Positions 19,298 to 27,932 of a DNA stretch of 64,000 bases are shown piece after piece. The DNA is from Pontibacter mangrovi. Its GTDB lineage: Bacteria > Bacteroidota > Bacteroidia > Cytophagales > Hymenobacteraceae. Within the stretch, counting starts at the first letter, position 1. Each line of letters begins with the position of its first letter. The stretch is from the NCBI RefSeq assembly GCF_006385705.1, contig NZ_VFRQ01000001.1:1-64000 (forward strand), written 5' to 3'. The notes beneath the pieces were generated by a model. That model made no database searches and was not told the DNA's origin. It worked only from the letters and a program-made list of their open reading frames with translations. The position numbers were made by a program, and so were the translations under genes.

Positions 19298-20755
19298 TTA
19301 ACTTAGGTTTTGTAATTTTTCGATCTGTTCGGCAAAGTAACTCTTTTTTTCCGGATATTTCAAAATGAGCTGCTCATATATTTTAATGGCTTTTTTCGCT
19401 TTGCCCTGTTTCAGGAAGATGTTGGCAAGGCTTTCGGAAGCCACGCCGCGCTTTATCTTGGTGCTCTTTAAAGACAAATCCTCCTGCGGCTCTGGCTTCA
19501 TCTTAACGTTATTCAAGGCTTTTAGCCGCGGGTTAAGTTTCAGAAACTGATCTATGATGTCGAGCTGTTGGTGCAGCGGTGCGGAGGATTGCGCTTCCTG
19601 TGCTACAAGCTCGTGTGTCTTGCTGTACTCCAGGATAAGCTCCGGGTGGAAAGCGGCTGGGCGTTCCCGCGTCAGCTCATTGTCCTCCTTTAACTGCAGC
19701 ACCTCGCCCATGCGGCTCGACGACATCCAGTAGCCGAGCGTATCCTGCTGGTACATCTGGTCAATTTCATCAAAAGCATACTTTACCTCAGCCTCCTCGG
19801 GTTCAGGGGCACTTTCCGGAGATGGTACCGGCTCCTCAGCCGTTTCTGCAGTTTCAAAGTATGATTTGGCGGCAGCGGCTACTTCAGCTGAGATAAGGCT
19901 GGCAAGATCATCCTCTGTTTTGGAAGGGTCATGCTGCTGTGCCTCCTGCCGTTCAGTTTTATCTTTATCTTCAGGCTGCTCCTGGGCTGGAGGAAGGGCA
20001 AGGGGAGGAGCTGTGTACTGTGGAGAGGCGGCCTCCGGTGCCGGGTCAGGCTTTTGGGCAAGCAAGTCCGTAAACGATGGGCTAAGGCTCTTGATCGTCA
20101 GGAGCAGGGCCAGCTCAGAGTCCAGTTTCTCCATGGGCTGCTCCAGGATACTCTTATCAGGAGTTATGGCGCTGACATTTTCCTCGCTCGGACCCTCTTC
20201 ATCTGCCATTTTAGTTTCGGTGCTACTAGGTGCAGCACCTCCAGAAGCTGCATCTTCCGATTCTATTGCTGTTGCCGCAGGCAACTCTGCCGCCGCTTCT
20301 TCAGGTGCAGCTGTTCCTTCGGTTTCAGTAACTGTATCTAACGCTAATGCTGTCTCCGCTGGTGGCTGATCTGTCGCATTGTTGGCTTGCGTAAGTGTTT
20401 CTGCTACAGGAAGTATGGCAGCTGGTTCTTCAGGTACTACTGTAAGTGCAGTCGTAGCTGCTTCTTTTGGTTGTACGCTCGCCTCTTCCAGGGCGCTCTC
20501 GTCGAACTCAGGTACTGCTACCGGTGCGGTATAGATGATTCGCTTCAGCTTCTGGCGGTTGGTAGCATAGGCTGAGGCCCGGCGCAGCCGCTGCGTAGAC
20601 AGCATACTCCCCTTATCGTAAGCGGATTTTGCCAGCAGCAAGTGTGCCGTTTGGCAATAGGGGAAAGTAGCGGCCACCTTCTCCAACTCCTCCGTCTGCT
20701 GGTCGGAGATGTTGGCAGCCTGCTGAATGAGTTGTAGAAAAGCGGATTTATTCAT
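19298..20755 (-). CDS. TPR-like protein with long acidic low-complexity linker
   Basis: A 485-residue protein I can only describe. Residues 1-80 are helical and conserved-looking (LLLAKSAYDKGSM, RRASAYATNRQKLKRIIY). Residues 85-290 are low complexity, rich in Ala, Glu, Pro and Thr. The C-terminal 60 residues hold a tetratricopeptide-like unit (ANIFLKQGKAKKAIKIYEQLI). No signal peptide is seen. It sits between lptE and secG in a tight cluster, a position that hints at envelope or secretion work, but its function is unknown. Confidence 0.7.
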   Translation of the reverse strand: MNKSAFLQLIQQAANISDQQTEELEKVAATFPYCQTAHLLLAKSAYDKGSMLSTQRLRRASAYATNRQKLKRIIYTAPVAVPEFDESALEEASVQPKEAATTALTVVPEEPAAILPVAETLTQANNATDQPPAETALALDTVTETEGTAAPEEAAAELPAATAIESEDAASGGAAPSSTETKMADEEGPSEENVSAITPDKSILEQPMEKLDSELALLLTIKSLSPSFTDLLAQKPDPAPEAASPQYTAPPLALPPAQEQPEDKDKTERQEAQQHDPSKTEDDLASLISAEVAAAAKSYFETAETAEEPVPSPESAPEPEEAEVKYAFDEIDQMYQQDTLGYWMSSSRMGEVLQLKEDNELTRERPAAFHPELILEYSKTHELVAQEAQSSAPLHQQLDIIDQFLKLNPRLKALNNVKMKPEPQEDLSLKSTKIKRGVASESLANIFLKQGKAKKAIKIYEQLILKYPEKKSYFAEQIEKLQNLS

Positions 20756-20785
20756 GCCGGTCTATATCCTTAATGTAAGACAGCT

Positions 20786-21313
20786 TTACCAATCTGCCAC
20801 GGTTTTATTAAACACATCCACCACCAGCTGCTCCGACAGCTGCTCGATCTGAGCAGTAGAGAGCTGTGTCACGTCCACGTTCTGCGGGAAGTCCTGCGAG
20901 ATGGTGAAGGTTCTTTCAAAGTCTTTTTCCGGCTGCTTCACGTTGGCAAAACGAATCTGCACGCCAAGCGTCAGGCGGTTAAGCGAGGCAATGTCCTGCT
21001 GCCCCTCGCGCTGTATAGCCGCCGGAGAGTAAGTAAAGCTAACAATCTGCCCCTCCAATTGCAAATCCCCTTCGCCTTGCACAATCACCAGGTTTGTGTT
21101 GCGGCGGTAGTAGTCTTTCAGGCTGTTGGTGACTACCTGCGTTAAGTTGGAAGGGCCCTCGCCGGTGCTGTTCTCAATGTTCTGTATGGAAATGCTCTTG
21201 ATGTCCGGCGATAGGGTGGTGCCTGTAAAGGAATATATGCCGCAGCCGCTGCTCATAACCAGCAGCAGCAGGAGTGCGGCGGTAACCAGGCGGTTGCTAA
21301 TCTTCGATATCAT
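20786..21313 (-). CDS. lptE: LptE-family lipopolysaccharide assembly lipoprotein
   Basis: A 175-residue outer-membrane lipoprotein (lipobox SSGC, Cys24) of the LptE family, which plugs the LptD barrel that inserts lipopolysaccharide in the outer leaflet. After the Cys come GIYSFTGTTLSPDIKSISI and a region matching the family (SLKDYYRRNTNLVIVQGEGDLQLEGQI). The start overlaps the end of the sigma-54 activator gene by 17 bases, so the two are translationally coupled. lptD is not in the window. Confidence 0.85.
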   Translation of the reverse strand: MISKISNRLVTAALLLLLVMSSGCGIYSFTGTTLSPDIKSISIQNIENSTGEGPSNLTQVVTNSLKDYYRRNTNLVIVQGEGDLQLEGQIVSFTYSPAAIQREGQQDIASLNRLTLGVQIRFANVKQPEKDFERTFTISQDFPQNVDVTQLSTAQIEQLSEQLVVDVFNKTVADW

Positions 21314-22580
21314 ACTGCTTTAATTTGCGGTAAAGGGTGCGCTCCGAAATGCCGAGGTCTTGTGCGGCATACTTGCGTTTGTTGTTGTGCTTCTTCAGTG
21401 CTTTCAGGATAAGCTCCTTTTCTTTATCCTCTAAAGATAGGCTTTCTTCCTCGGTTTCATGCGGAATATCCTCTACTTTGTCCTCCTGATACTCTTCTGC
21501 ATCGCTGTGCTTGATGGGCAAATAGTAAGGCTCGCCGGGCACGTGCTGCGGTTCCTGCTTATAGGATCTGCCATTGTACTGCTGTTGCTCCATGTTCTCG
21601 AACAGGTGGCTGTGCTGCCGTAGCAGGTCCTCGTCATTGGGTTGGTGGGCCAGCATGTTAAACACCAGCTTCTTGAGCTCGGATACATCGCGGCGCATGT
21701 CAAAAAGCACCTTGTAAAGCAGGTCGCGCTCCGACACCGTTCCTTCGGCGCCTCCTTCCTTGGCCAGCACGGCAGGCAGGGAAGAAGTTGTTTCCTTCGG
21801 CAGGTACTGGCGCAGTTTCTGTGCGTTTACCTCACGGTCATACTCCAGCACGGATATCTGCTCCACGATATTCTTCAGTTGGCGGATATTGCCTGGCCAG
21901 CGGTATGCCTGCAGTTCCTGCACCGCCTCCGGAGTGAGTTGCACAGGCTGCACTTTATACTTCTCCGAAAAATCAGCGGCAAACTTGCGGAACAGCAGGT
22001 GAATGTCGTCCCCGCGCTCCCGCAGTGGAGGCACCGTAATCGGAACCGTGTTCAGGCGGTAGTACAGGTCCTCCCGGAAAGTGCCTTTTTCTACAGCCTT
22101 GATCAGGTTTACGTTCGTGGCTGCCACCACGCGCACATCCGTTTTCTGTACTTTAGACGAGCCTACTTTAATAAACTCGCCGTTCTCCAGCACCCGCAGC
22201 AGGCGGGCCTGGGTGCCCAGCGGCATTTCGCCAATCTCATCCAGAAAGATAGTGCCCCCGTCGGTTACCTCAAAATAGCCTTTGCGGGTGTCATGCGCTC
22301 CGGTAAACGAGCCTTTCTCATGTCCGAAAAGCTCCGAATCGATAGTACCCTCCGGGATGGCGCCGCAGTTAATGGCGATAAACTGGCCATGCTTGCGCGG
22401 GCTAAGCTGGTGAATGATCTTAGAAAAAGACTCTTTGCCGCTGCCGCTCTCCCCGGTGATCATCACCGTCATGTCGGTAGGGGCCACCTGCGCTGCCACC
22501 TGTATGGCGTGGTTCAGCAGCGGCGAGTTGCCGATGATGCCGAAGCGCTGTTTTATACTTTGTAGATCGATGTTGCGCAT
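21297..22580 (-). CDS. Sigma-54-dependent AAA+ transcriptional activator without sensor domain
   Basis: A 427-residue bacterial enhancer-binding protein. The AAA+ domain starts almost at the N-terminus: Walker A GESGSGKE at 43-50, the sigma-54 contact loop as GSFTGA (90-95; most relatives have GAFTGA), and Walker B GGTIFLDEIGE at about 108-117. The C-terminus carries a Fis-type helix-turn-helix (KRKYAAQDLGISERTLYRKLKQY). No receiver, GAF or PAS domain is present. The ATG at 22580 is preferred over one 26 codons upstream that runs through a repeat-like spacer. It lies between miaB and lptE. Confidence 0.93.
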   Translation of the reverse strand: MRNIDLQSIKQRFGIIGNSPLLNHAIQVAAQVAPTDMTVMITGESGSGKESFSKIIHQLSPRKHGQFIAINCGAIPEGTIDSELFGHEKGSFTGAHDTRKGYFEVTDGGTIFLDEIGEMPLGTQARLLRVLENGEFIKVGSSKVQKTDVRVVAATNVNLIKAVEKGTFREDLYYRLNTVPITVPPLRERGDDIHLLFRKFAADFSEKYKVQPVQLTPEAVQELQAYRWPGNIRQLKNIVEQISVLEYDREVNAQKLRQYLPKETTSSLPAVLAKEGGAEGTVSERDLLYKVLFDMRRDVSELKKLVFNMLAHQPNDEDLLRQHSHLFENMEQQQYNGRSYKQEPQHVPGEPYYLPIKHSDAEEYQEDKVEDIPHETEEESLSLEDKEKELILKALKKHNNKRKYAAQDLGISERTLYRKLKQYDIED

Positions 22581-22595
22581 GTTTTTTAGATTTGA

Positions 22596-22670
22596 AGATT
22601 TGGAAATGCAGGGTTTTGAAGATGGTAATGTTTGATTTTCAAATTTTCTCATCTTCATATTTCCAAATCT
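22596..22670. repeat. Simple-word inverted repeat between miaB and the sigma-54 activator
   Basis: AGATTTGGAAAT (22596-22607) and ATTTCCAAATCT (22659-22670) are perfect 12-base inverted arms. The stretch between is built of words such as TTTGAAGAT and ATCTTCAT. The right arm touches the miaB stop codon, so it may act as a weak terminator. Confidence 0.6.
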
Positions 22671-24099
22671 AATCTACCGCTTCCCCGAACAGGGTGCCTA
22701 CGCTGCAGTCGTGCACAAACACGTTCACGTAATCGCCTTTTTTGTAGTGCTTCTTATCGAAGATCACCACTTTGTTCTGGTCGTTGCGGCCGCTCAATTG
22801 CTCTTCCGACTTCTTGGAGAAGCCTTCCACGAGCACCTTGTGCACCTTACCCACATCACGCTGGTTGCGGGCCAATGAGGTTTCGCGCTGCTTTTCGATA
22901 ATCTCGGCCAGACGGCGCTTCTTTACCTCCAGCGGCACATCATCCTCCAGTTTGCGCGCTGCCAGGGTGCCCGGCCGCTCAGAATAGAAGAACATGTAAG
23001 AATAGTCGTACTGCACATAATCCATCAGTGAAAGCGTGTCCTGGTGCTCTTCCTCGGTTTCTGAGCAGAAGCCGGCAATCATATCGGAAGATATGCCGCA
23101 GTCCTCGCCAAGTATATTTCGGATGGCGTCCACGCGGTTGATGTACCACGCGCGGTCGTAGGTGCGGTTCATGAGCTCCAGCACGCGGGAGTTGCCGCTC
23201 TGGGCCGGCAGGTGAATATACTTACAGATGTTATCATACTTTTTCATCGTATGCAGCACCTCATCGGTAATGTCTTTCGGGTGGGAGGTAGAGAAACGCA
23301 CGCGCAGGTTAGGGGCAACTAGCGCCACTTTTTCTAAAAGCTGCGCGAAGTTCACAGTTTCAGCTCCGTCTTCTGAGGCCCATTTGTAAGAGTCAACGTT
23401 CTGGCCCAGCAGCGTTACCTCTTTATAACCTTGCGCTACCAGCGCCTCGGCCTCACGCACGATGGAGTAGGCGTCACGGCTGCGCTCCCGGCCACGGGTG
23501 AAGGGCACCACGCAGAAAGAGCACATGTTGTCGCAGCCACGCATAATCGAGATAAAAGCACTCACGCCATTGCTGTTCAGGCGGATAGGGTTGATGTCGG
23601 CATAGGTTTCCTCGCGGGAAAGCAGCACGTTAACCGCTTTCTGCCCGCTGTCCACGTTGTTCACCAGGTTCGGCAGGTCGCGGTAGGCGTCGGGGCCAAC
23701 AACCAGGTCCACGATCTTTTCTTCTTCCAGAAGGGATTTCTTCAGGCGCTCGGCCATACAGCCCAGTATCCCGATCATCATCTCCGGCTTTTTCTTTTTA
23801 TAGTAGTTGATCTGGCCCAGGCGGTTGCGCACTGTCTGCTCGGCCTTTTCGCGTATAGAGCAGGTGTTCAGGAAAACCAGGTCTGCCTGTTCAATTTCAG
23901 AGGTGGTGTCGAAGCCCTGGTCAAACATGATCGACGACACGATTTCGCTGTCTGAAAAGTTCATGGCGCAGCCGTAGCTCTCGATGTACAGCTTGCGTGA
24001 TTTTCCGGTGTTTGTCTCTTCCGTCACCTTCGTGTCGCAGGCGGCGGCCTGCTCGGGCGTGCGGTTATCTATAAAGTCTAAGTCTACTATTGGATCCAT
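22669..24099 (-). CDS. miaB: tRNA-2-methylthio-N6-dimethylallyladenosine synthase
   Basis: A 476-residue radical-SAM methylthiotransferase that adds the 2-methylthio group to i6A37 in tRNAs reading UNN codons. The N-terminal domain ([15 protein letters not shown]) holds the auxiliary cluster cysteines, the radical-SAM motif is CDNMCSFC in [17 protein letters not shown], and a C-terminal TRAM domain ends the protein. miaE, acting later on the same base, is at 32339. The ATG follows a -7 element by 19 bases. Confidence 0.95.
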   Translation of the reverse strand: MDPIVDLDFIDNRTPEQAAACDTKVTEETNTGKSRKLYIESYGCAMNFSDSEIVSSIMFDQGFDTTSEIEQADLVFLNTCSIREKAEQTVRNRLGQINYYKKKKPEMMIGILGCMAERLKKSLLEEEKIVDLVVGPDAYRDLPNLVNNVDSGQKAVNVLLSREETYADINPIRLNSNGVSAFISIMRGCDNMCSFCVVPFTRGRERSRDAYSIVREAEALVAQGYKEVTLLGQNVDSYKWASEDGAETVNFAQLLEKVALVAPNLRVRFSTSHPKDITDEVLHTMKKYDNICKYIHLPAQSGNSRVLELMNRTYDRAWYINRVDAIRNILGEDCGISSDMIAGFCSETEEEHQDTLSLMDYVQYDYSYMFFYSERPGTLAARKLEDDVPLEVKKRRLAEIIEKQRETSLARNQRDVGKVHKVLVEGFSKKSEEQLSGRNDQNKVVIFDKKHYKKGDYVNVFVHDCSVGTLFGEAVD

Positions 24100-24118
24100 G
24101 TTACCTCAATTATAGCTG

Positions 24119-24126
24119 CAAATATA
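24119..24126 (-). promoter_or_regulatory. Candidate -7 element of miaB
   Basis: Minus-strand TATATTTG fits TAnnTTTG, 19 bases before the miaB ATG. No convincing -33 TTTG. Confidence 0.45.
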
Positions 24127-24378
24127 CTATAATGTTCTCTAAAATGTGACAGAATGGCAGGGAAGTATTGCCGAATTTTAAGAGTGCGGAATTGTAATTG
24201 TCTGCATGTTTACTACCCGTTGATTCACAAATTGATTAGGATGAGAAGCCGGCTCTAAAATTTATACTTCCAAAACACTTTCCTTCTGCCTTACTTATCT
24301 GGAATGCCTGAAAAGCGTCTAGCCAAGGAGTTTTAACTCTGTTTTATACTTTACGGCTGCACTATCATGCTCTCTCTC

Positions 24379-25668
24379 CTAAACCCCCAGCACCTGCAGC
24401 ATGGCTTTGGCTTTCAGCAGGCACTCCTCATACTCCCGTTCAGGGTCAGAGTCGTAGGTGATGGCGCTGCCGACCATAAAACTGAGGTAGCCTTGGCTGG
24501 CATTATACTGCATGCTTCGGATCACGACGTTGAAGTCGCAGTCGCCGTTGGGCTTGATGTAGCCGAAGGCCCCGGAATAAAGCCCGCGCCTGGTGTCTTC
24601 CAACTCCTCTATGAGTTGCATGGCGCTGATCTTGGGCGCTCCGGTCATGCTTCCCATCGGGAAGGCGCCGAGCAATGCATCCACCAGGTCCTTTTCCGGC
24701 CTCAATTCGCCCACCACCGTCGAGATCATCTGCGATACTTGCCGGAAGCCGTAAATCCCGAACATTTCTTCTACCCGCACGGTTCCGGTGGCGCAGGAGC
24801 GGCTTAAATCGTTGCGCACCAGGTCCACGATCATCATGTTCTCGGCCAGCTCTTTTTCGTCGTGGCGGAGCTGGTGCTGTAGCTGCAGGTCTTCCTCGGG
24901 GGTGCTGCCGCGGCGGATGGTGCCCTTGATGGGCTGGGAAATTAGCTTATGACCCTCCTTTTTCAGGAAGCGTTCAGGAGAAGCGCAGAGCAGGTATTTG
25001 TCGTGCAGTTTCAGGTATCCGGAAAAAGGCGTGGGAGAGGCCTGGTTCAGTGCCAGGTAGAGGGGCAGGGGCTCTAGTTTTACCTCCTTAGCAAAGAACT
25101 CCATGCAGTAGTTCAGCTCGTACACATCACCCTCCAGTATGTGCTGCCTTACCTGCTCCACCTGGGCTATGTACCGTTTCTTTGAAACCCGCTGCTGCAG
25201 GTTTATACGTTGGGGAGCGGCCGGCGAGGGCTTGGGCGTAGCCAGTATATCCGCAAGTATGGTATCTGTGTTTTTACTTAAGGAATAGACCGTTATACTG
25301 TTGCTGTTAAAGTATAAGTATGCCTCCGGGGCGAAAAATGTCAACAGCGGAAACCCGAGCCCGTCCTCGTTTTGGCTGCTCAGTTGCTCCGTCTGGTTTT
25401 TCAGGTCGTAGCTCAAATAACCGCATAACAGTCCGTGCGGTGGTTGCAACAGCCCGCGTAGGCTCTCAAAGGCATTCTCCTGCTGCACTGGCAGCACATC
25501 GGCCTTCGAAACTGCCAGCATATCCTCAAAGCCCTGGTGCGGGTAAGCAATGCCGTTGCAGGTATAATAGGCTGCCAGCGCATGTCCATCAGCCCAGGCC
25601 AAGGCTTTAAGCCGGAACGCATCCATACTTATAGGTAAATCACGAAGCTGTATCTCTTTCTTATACAT
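24379..25668 (-). CDS. pabB: Aminodeoxychorismate synthase component I
   Basis: A 429-residue chorismate-binding enzyme giving 4-amino-4-deoxychorismate for folate. The motif PIKGTIRRG marks PabB (the Lys forms the covalent intermediate), whereas TrpE has PLAGT. NMMIVDLVRNDLSRSC and GSMTGAPKISAMQLIEELE complete the active site. The ATG at 25668 is chosen because the longer reading frame would overlap the upstream TPR gene. No glutaminase (pabA) or lyase (pabC) gene is nearby. The gene starts four bases after the upstream stop. Confidence 0.88.
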   Translation of the reverse strand: MYKKEIQLRDLPISMDAFRLKALAWADGHALAAYYTCNGIAYPHQGFEDMLAVSKADVLPVQQENAFESLRGLLQPPHGLLCGYLSYDLKNQTEQLSSQNEDGLGFPLLTFFAPEAYLYFNSNSITVYSLSKNTDTILADILATPKPSPAAPQRINLQQRVSKKRYIAQVEQVRQHILEGDVYELNYCMEFFAKEVKLEPLPLYLALNQASPTPFSGYLKLHDKYLLCASPERFLKKEGHKLISQPIKGTIRRGSTPEEDLQLQHQLRHDEKELAENMMIVDLVRNDLSRSCATGTVRVEEMFGIYGFRQVSQMISTVVGELRPEKDLVDALLGAFPMGSMTGAPKISAMQLIEELEDTRRGLYSGAFGYIKPNGDCDFNVVIRSMQYNASQGYLSFMVGSAITYDSDPEREYEECLLKAKAMLQVLGV

Positions 25669-25672
25669 GATG

Positions 25673-27145
25673 TTATAAATCTGACAATGCGATTTTTGCT
25701 TTGGAGTCGATGCTGTTCTTGTATTCGTGCTGCCTATAGCTAAGCGCCTTTTTAAAGTATTGGCGGGCTCTGTCAGGCTGGCGTAGTTCCTGGTAAATAT
25801 ACCCTGACTGCAGGCAGGCGCTTGGCGCAAAGTATAAGTCTGTGCCCTGGCACAGGGCAATGGCTTTTTGGTATAGCGGCAGCGCCTGGCGCAGCGAGTC
25901 GGTGCCGTGGAGGATGCGGGCTTTGCGGTAGTAATACTCTGCCTGCACAGCTTTCAGGGTGAATTTGTTTACCTGCAGTTGCCCGAGCGCCTGCAGGGCT
26001 TCCTTATAGTAACCCCCATCGGAGTGGAGGCGTGCCTGCATCAGCGGCTTTACCAGCGGTTCCTGCCTTAGGGCATACTTAGCGGCGTAGCGGTCTTCCT
26101 CGGTTTCCTCAAGTCCAACTTCAGGAATTTGCTGCAAAAACCACTGCGCCTGCGGTATATGGCCATTAAGCGCGTATGCTAGGTACAGTTTATAGTTGGC
26201 GGCCTTCAGGTAGTGCTGCCCCTTGTGCAGCTGCAGGAACAGCCGGTTCTCCCGCACAGACTGCGCATACTCGCCCCGGAACAGGTACAGGTCAGCAGCC
26301 ATGTGGTGCAGGTACGGGAAAGAAAGGTACTCCTGGCTCTTGGGCCGGTTTAAGTATGTTTTCAGCGCTGCCTCGCTAGACTGCGTTTTCTTGAGCAGGT
26401 GCATTGCGGCAAACTGGAACAGGAGGTTGTCCGGCTGCCGGGTAGCTATGGCCTCAACCTGCCGCAGCGCCTGTCGCTCCTGGTCCGGGGCCGTCATGTG
26501 CAGCATCACCGTGTGCAGCAGCTCTGCTTCCTGGTTGAACGGGGCATTGGCCGTAGCGGCTAGCCGGAGGTTTTCCATGCCTTGCTTGATGCTGCCCTGC
26601 ATGCCAATAATGCTTAGGAACCATTTATACTTGTCCGGCACCGACCCGATGAGCACCTGCAGCACGCCAAGACTCTTTTTATAAGAGGTAAAATTAGGGT
26701 GCTGCTCTCCGATCTCTCTATACTTCAGGTAAGCCTTTCGGATGTCCCACGCAGCAGATAAGCGGTTGCCGAATAGAACTTTAGAAAGCCCGACCTGAAG
26801 TCTAACTTCTGCCTGGCCATACTTCGCCCATACTTCCTGTACAGGTAAATCCTCCAGCGTCTGTAGCCGCTTCTCCTGCGCTTCCAGGAGCGCATCATAC
26901 TTTTGCTGGTCCTGTTGCACGCACAGCTCCAGGAAGTCAGCGTAGTTTGCCAGCAGCAGGTTGATGGGGTTTTGGGGCTCTTGCTGCAGGTGCGGTTTTA
27001 GCAACGTTCTGCCGCGGGCTACTTTCAGTTTGAGCAGCTCCTGGTAAACAGCGTTGTGCCGGGCAGTGAACACGGGAGAGGCCACGGCAGCCGAATGGAG
27101 CAGCGCCAGAAGCAGCAGCATAAAAAAAGGATGGGGGTTAGCCAT
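25673..27145 (-). CDS. Secreted tetratricopeptide-repeat protein
   Basis: About 490 residues, with a hydrophobic signal segment (FFMLLLLALLHSAAVA) then helical repeats of TPR type, the clearest near the C-terminus (QSGYIYQELRQPDRARQYFKKALSY). The function is unknown. The start is uncertain: the ATG at 27145 lies inside a terminator-like hairpin, an ATG at 27121 lies just after it, and in-frame TTG codons at 27166 and 27181 would add a basic KKR stretch before the signal segment. The gene reads straight into pabB. Confidence 0.75.
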   Translation of the reverse strand: MANPHPFFMLLLLALLHSAAVASPVFTARHNAVYQELLKLKVARGRTLLKPHLQQEPQNPINLLLANYADFLELCVQQDQQKYDALLEAQEKRLQTLEDLPVQEVWAKYGQAEVRLQVGLSKVLFGNRLSAAWDIRKAYLKYREIGEQHPNFTSYKKSLGVLQVLIGSVPDKYKWFLSIIGMQGSIKQGMENLRLAATANAPFNQEAELLHTVMLHMTAPDQERQALRQVEAIATRQPDNLLFQFAAMHLLKKTQSSEAALKTYLNRPKSQEYLSFPYLHHMAADLYLFRGEYAQSVRENRLFLQLHKGQHYLKAANYKLYLAYALNGHIPQAQWFLQQIPEVGLEETEEDRYAAKYALRQEPLVKPLMQARLHSDGGYYKEALQALGQLQVNKFTLKAVQAEYYYRKARILHGTDSLRQALPLYQKAIALCQGTDLYFAPSACLQSGYIYQELRQPDRARQYFKKALSYRQHEYKNSIDSKAKIALSDL

Positions 27146-27155
27146 CCTTTTTTTT
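27122..27155 (-). terminator. Terminator-like hairpin overlapping a start codon
   Basis: On the minus strand AAAAAAAGGATGG and CCATCCTTTTTTT pair around a 7-base loop, followed by AT. It lies 43 bases after the zinc-ribbon gene stop, and the ATG at 27145 of the next gene is in its 5' arm. Confidence 0.75.
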
Positions 27156-27197
27156 ATTGTATGCAAGCGATTCTCGCTCAAGATTGATACGTGGGTA

Positions 27198-27929
27198 TTA
27201 GCTTACGCGCAGTTCTACACCGGCAAGTATACGGCCGCAGTGCTCGCAAACGATGATTTTCTTCTGGGCAGCAATATCGGCCTGGCGTTGCGGCGGAACC
27301 GTGTTGAAGCAGCCTCCACAGGCATCGCGCTTTACAGATACCACGGCAAGTCCGTTTCTAACGTTCTTGCGGATACGGGTATAGGCGCTCAGCAGGCGGT
27401 CTTCTACGCCGGAAGCGGCCTTCTGGCGCTCATCCTCCAGCTTTTTCTCCTCCTCCTGGCTCTCAGCTACGATCTGCTCCAGCTCTTTCTGCTTATTTTC
27501 CAGGTCCTTGCGGCGTTCTTCCAGGCGGTGCTTGGTGCCTTCTATTTCGCTATTTTTCTGCTCTATCTGGTAATTGGCCTCTTTAATTTTCTTCTCAGAG
27601 ATCTGGATCTCCAGTTTCTGAAGCTCAATTTCTTTGGTGATGGCGTCATACTCGCGGTTGTTGCGAACATTCTGCTGCTGATCCTCATACTTGCGGATAA
27701 GGCTTTCCGAGTCTTTGATCGCCTGTTTGCGCTGCGCGATAGAATCGTTCAGGGCGGCTACCTCATCATCAAACTTACGAACCCTCACTTCATAGCCTTC
27801 AATCTCATCTTCCAGGTCCTGCACCTCTTCCGGCAGGTCTCCTCTTACGCGTCTTATTTCATCAAGCTGTGAATCGATGCTTTGAAGCTTATTTAGCGCT
27901 TCCAGTTTGCTGGCTACAGTACTTTCCAT
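27198..27929 (-). CDS. C4 zinc-ribbon coiled-coil protein
   Basis: A 243-residue protein. Residues 10-180 form a long antiparallel coiled coil rich in E, K and Q. The C-terminus is a four-cysteine zinc ribbon: CGGC about residue 203 and CEHCGR about 228. This layout matches the CT398-like/zf-RING_7 family, which binds nucleic acid or protein partners; the exact role is unsettled. Its start is three bases after the stop of the Nif3-like gene, a pairing common in Bacteroidota and other bacteria. Confidence 0.88.
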   Translation of the reverse strand: MESTVASKLEALNKLQSIDSQLDEIRRVRGDLPEEVQDLEDEIEGYEVRVRKFDDEVAALNDSIAQRKQAIKDSESLIRKYEDQQQNVRNNREYDAITKEIELQKLEIQISEKKIKEANYQIEQKNSEIEGTKHRLEERRKDLENKQKELEQIVAESQEEEKKLEDERQKAASGVEDRLLSAYTRIRKNVRNGLAVVSVKRDACGGCFNTVPPQRQADIAAQKKIIVCEHCGRILAGVELRVS

Positions 27930-27932
27930 GTA

